Below are positions 61,336 to 64,000 of a DNA stretch of 64,000 bases, in pieces. The position numbers and the translations under genes are program-made. The first letter of the stretch is position 1. Each line of letters opens with the position of its first letter. The notes below the pieces were generated by a model. It worked only from the letters and a program-made list of their open reading frames with translations. It ran no database searches and was not told the DNA's origin. Source of the stretch: Alphaproteobacteria bacterium (GTDB lineage: Bacteria; Pseudomonadota; Alphaproteobacteria; UBA828); contig JAJDUK010000024.1 in NCBI GenBank assembly GCA_022826665.1, forward strand, positions 142,068 through 206,067, given 5' to 3'.

Positions 61336-63456
61336 CTAAACCGCGCTCACCTCCACCAGCGTGTCGGAGAAGGTCGGCGCGTTGCCGTAGTCTGCGAAGG
61401 CCGGCGGGTTGATGGCATTCACCGTGCGGCCGTTGGGGCTGCTCTTCGCCCAATAGCCGAGCGGTGCGACCACCACACCGGGGCTTGCGTCCTCGCTGAC
61501 GTGCGCCACCGCATGGAAAGCGCCTCGGTCGTTGAAGACCTGCACCGCGTTTCCGTCAGCGATGCCGCGGGCACCCGCGTCGCTCGGATTGATCATCACC
61601 ATCTGCTCGCCGGCGTGATGAAGCTGGGTATCCATATTGGCGTAGCACGAGTTGAGGAAGGCGTGGGCCTTCGGTGAGAGCATGTTGAGCGGATAACGCG
61701 CGGCGAGCTCGGGGTTGGTGCGCGCTGACTCGTTCTGCGGAATGAAGTTTGGCAACGGGTCCAGCGGCTCGCCCGACTGATCGGCGGCATAGCCCTGGCG
61801 AAACAGCGGCAGCACCATGTTGCCGGCGGCCTCGGCAACGGACGACTTGAACTCCATCTTGCCGGAGGGCGTCGGGAAGTTGCCCTCGCGGTGCGGTACG
61901 AACTCCTCCGGCGAGCCGACCTTGAGCCGGGCATAGCCGGTCTGGCGCAAGCCATCAAGGTCGATCCCCTCCAGCACCGGGTTGTCCCAATCCAGGGCAT
62001 CAAGCGCCATTTGCTCGTCCGATCGATCCCAGAAGGGGTCGTTGAAGCCCATGGCGCGCGCCAGGCGCCGGAACAGCTCGGTGTTGGATACCGCCTCGCC
62101 GAGCGGCGCGATCGCCGGCTCGTTGAGGGTCAGATAGAGGTGCCCCCACGAGAACATGAGATCAAACTGTTCCAGCTGCGTCGTGGCGGGCAGCACGATG
62201 TCGGCGTAGAGCGCAGTATCGGTGAGGAAGTGCTCGCTCACGACGGTGAACAGGTCCTCGCGCGCGAGACCCTGCAGCATCTTGTCCTGCTCCGGCGCCA
62301 CCACGACCGGATTCGAGTTGTAGACGAAGAGCGAGTTGACCTTGTGGTCGAGCTCGCCCGCGAGCGCGGGGCCGAGCCGCCACTGGTTGATCACCGGTGT
62401 GCCTTCGCGGATCCAGTCGGGGCGGCTGAGATCGTCCCACTTCATCGGAAACGCCCAGATCGGCATGTGCAGGATGCCGCCGCCGCAATGCCGCCAGGAG
62501 CCGACCAGGGCGGGGATGCAGGACATCGCCCGCACGGCGTTGCCGCCGGAGGCGTTGCGTTCGATCGCCACGCCCATGCGGATCACCGAGGGCTGCGTGG
62601 TCGCGAACTCCCGTGCCAGCGTGCGGATGTCGTCGGCCGCAATCCCGGTGATCTCAGCGACCTTATTCGGAGGGAAGTTCGCCGCACGCTCGGCCAGCTC
62701 GTCGTAGCCGACGGTGTACTTCTCGACGTAGTCGTGATCGACCAGGTCCTCGGCGATGATCACGTTGATCATGCCGAGCGCCAGAGCGGCGTCGGTGCCA
62801 GGCTTGATCGGCAGGTGCCAGTCGGCCTGCTTTGCCGTGCGGGTCGCCACCGGATCGATCACCACCACTTTGGCACCGCGGCGCTGTGCCTCGGCAATGA
62901 AGGGCCAGTGGTGCAGATTGTTGCTGATGGTGTTGATCGCCCAAAGGACGATGTACTTCGAGTAAACGAAGCTTTCGGGGTCAACCGCGGCGGTCGGCCC
63001 GCAGCTCATGAAGAATGCCGTGATCGCGGCAGAGTCGCAGAAGGTCCGTTCCGAGACCGCAGCGCCAAGCTTGTTGAAGAAGGCATCGCCGGAGTTGAGG
63101 CCGTTCAGGATGCCCTCGGTGCCGAGATAGCTGTAAGGCAGAATCGTGCTCGGTCCGTCCTCGTCGATGATGTCGTTCCAGCGGCGCGAAATCTCTTCGA
63201 GCGCGTCGTCCCAGGAGATGCGCTCGAATTCGCCGGCGCCCTTCGCTCCCGTGCGGCGCAGCGGATGCAGCACGCGATCCTCGCTGTAGACCCGATTCTG
63301 GTAGTCGTTGACCTTGACGCAGAGACCGCCCTGAGTGAACGGGTGGTCGGGATTGCCGCGCACCTGGGTCACCTTGCCGTCCTCGACGGTGGTGAGCATG
63401 GCGCATGTGTCTGGGCAATCGTGAGGACAAGCGCTGAAGACGGTGGTCTCTGCCAT
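61336..63456 (-). CDS. Molybdopterin-dependent oxidoreductase (DMSO reductase family)
   Basis: A 706-residue cytoplasmic MopB-fold enzyme without a Tat signal. The N-terminal [4Fe-4S] motif is C10-x3-C14-x3-C18-x27-C46 (ACPHDCPDTC and GGLC). A TFCDSAAITAF region probably carries the Mo ligand, and the C-terminal molydopterin-binding domain has NPSDAGARGIADGNAVQVFND. It resembles anaerobic dehydrogenase-type members, but the reaction is unknown. No electron-transfer partner gene is adjacent. Confidence 0.85.
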   Translation of the reverse strand: MAETTVFSACPHDCPDTCAMLTTVEDGKVTQVRGNPDHPFTQGGLCVKVNDYQNRVYSEDRVLHPLRRTGAKGAGEFERISWDDALEEISRRWNDIIDEDGPSTILPYSYLGTEGILNGLNSGDAFFNKLGAAVSERTFCDSAAITAFFMSCGPTAAVDPESFVYSKYIVLWAINTISNNLHHWPFIAEAQRRGAKVVVIDPVATRTAKQADWHLPIKPGTDAALALGMINVIIAEDLVDHDYVEKYTVGYDELAERAANFPPNKVAEITGIAADDIRTLAREFATTQPSVIRMGVAIERNASGGNAVRAMSCIPALVGSWRHCGGGILHMPIWAFPMKWDDLSRPDWIREGTPVINQWRLGPALAGELDHKVNSLFVYNSNPVVVAPEQDKMLQGLAREDLFTVVSEHFLTDTALYADIVLPATTQLEQFDLMFSWGHLYLTLNEPAIAPLGEAVSNTELFRRLARAMGFNDPFWDRSDEQMALDALDWDNPVLEGIDLDGLRQTGYARLKVGSPEEFVPHREGNFPTPSGKMEFKSSVAEAAGNMVLPLFRQGYAADQSGEPLDPLPNFIPQNESARTNPELAARYPLNMLSPKAHAFLNSCYANMDTQLHHAGEQMVMINPSDAGARGIADGNAVQVFNDRGAFHAVAHVSEDASPGVVVAPLGYWAKSSPNGRTVNAINPPAFADYGNAPTFSDTLVEVSAV

Positions 63457-63558
63457 GTGTCTATCCCCCCTTTTGTGACGAGCATGATATAGGCAAGTCC
63501 GCGCGGCTGGCTACGCGCATCGCCGCGCTAACCAGTATCGGAGAGGGGCGTCTCGCAC

Positions 63559-64000
63559 ATGGCTGACGGAGACGGCGGCGGGGGCATAGACAAGGGTCTC
63601 TTCACGATGGCCTTCGGCCGCGATGTGGACTTCCACGATACACATCCGCAAGTGGTCTACCTCGACCGGCAGACGGGCGGCATCGTCTGGCTCTACGAGA
63701 CGGACGACGACGCCTACATGGAGGTCGGCATACCCGCCGAGGAGAATCGCCAGGAGCGCGAAGCGATCGAGGCCGAGCCGGAGCGTTATCTGGAGATTCC
63801 CGGCCTCGATCACGACGATCACCATCGGATTCTCAGGCGATTCCTGATGTCGGATTGGACCCGCGACAAGGAGCGGAAACAGCGGGCGGAAGACGCCTAC
63901 AGGGGCTCGATCGGCAAGTGGAAACGGGACGTCAGAGACGAGGCCGCCGTCGACGCCTTCTATGAGTTCCGAGAAGCGGAAATCGTGGCGATGGCCGAGG
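63559..64000 (+). CDS. UPF0158 family protein, partial (C-terminus beyond right edge)
   Basis: The first 147 residues of a gene cut by the window end, starting MADGDGGGGIDKGLFTMAF. It shows VVYLDRQTGGIVWLYE, then PERYLEIPGLDHDDHHRILRRF and YRGSIGKWKRDV, the succession of segments typical of UPF0158 proteins. Function is unknown. It is divergent from the molybdopterin oxidoreductase gene with 102 bases between them. Confidence 0.7.
   Translation, partial: MADGDGGGGIDKGLFTMAFGRDVDFHDTHPQVVYLDRQTGGIVWLYETDDDAYMEVGIPAEENRQEREAIEAEPERYLEIPGLDHDDHHRILRRFLMSDWTRDKERKQRAEDAYRGSIGKWKRDVRDEAAVDAFYEFREAEIVAMAE

Overview
The window is a GC-rich stretch of bacterial chromosome, densely coding and free of insertion sequences, prophage genes, CRISPR arrays or rRNA. 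Gene content and order point to an alphaproteobacterium. The signs are the collinear yebC-ruvCAB-ybgC-tolQRAB-pal-cpoB-tilS-ftsH-folP-glmM-thiD array, the long N-terminal extension of FolP, and an argJ-mutT operon divergent from secA. A Rhodospirillales-like lineage is my guess. The F420 genes at the left edge (cofE, an LLM-class oxidoreductase and split-barrel oxidoreductases) say the organism makes or uses coenzyme F420, which is uncommon in Proteobacteria.

Layout. 0-2.4 kb: F420 genes. 2.5-7.3 kb: single genes for metabolism and regulation (DMT transporter, PhzF-like, DksA-like, epimerase, Asp/Glu racemase fold protein, methyltransferase). 7.4-8.1 kb: a VapBC toxin-antitoxin pair. 8.4-24 kb: the housekeeping array for Holliday-junction resolution, the Tol-Pal envelope machine, tRNA-Ile lysidine synthesis, FtsH protease, folate, cell-wall precursor and thiamine synthesis. 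24-25 kb: an antitoxin-like orphan and an Ada/MGMT repair protein. 25.1-36.5 kb: nine minus-strand genes encoding three complete CO-dehydrogenase/xanthine-dehydrogenase-type molybdenum hydroxylases. 36.7 kb: tRNA-Pro(CGG). 36.9-41.2 kb: amidase, enolase-superfamily enzyme, mutT and argJ. 41.3-45.8 kb: secA, yqgE, a haloacid dehalogenase and infA. 46.1-52.5 kb: an ABC importer operon with two different ATPases. 52.5-60.4 kb: a catabolic cluster around an HpaD-like extradiol dioxygenase, an HpaE-like aldehyde dehydrogenase and an HpaG-like hydrolase, with P450, glutamine-synthetase-like, acetoacetate-decarboxylase-like, MarR and RidA genes. 60.4-64 kb: a phytanoyl-CoA dioxygenase family gene, a molybdopterin oxidoreductase and the start of a UPF0158 gene.

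How it fits together. The left half is mostly conserved core. The right half looks like uptake and catabolism of organic compounds. The three Mo-hydroxylases are probably co-transcribed, and two of them (A and C) are duplicates of each other flanking a third (B) with inverted gene order. The ABC importer lies directly upstream of the ring-cleavage cluster and may feed it. Two divergent promoter regions of that cluster carry related 20-bp palindromes, a candidate shared operator for the MarR protein encoded inside it.

The strongest leads for something undescribed are: (1) the ABC importer whose two ATPases have complementary defects, predicting one canonical and one degenerate ATP site; (2) the triple Mo-hydroxylase operon with a non-canonical AYRGFGS active-site loop in two of the three large subunits; (3) the rewired homoprotocatechuate-like pathway with its putative palindromic regulon. 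All functional calls come from reading motifs by eye; no database search was run.
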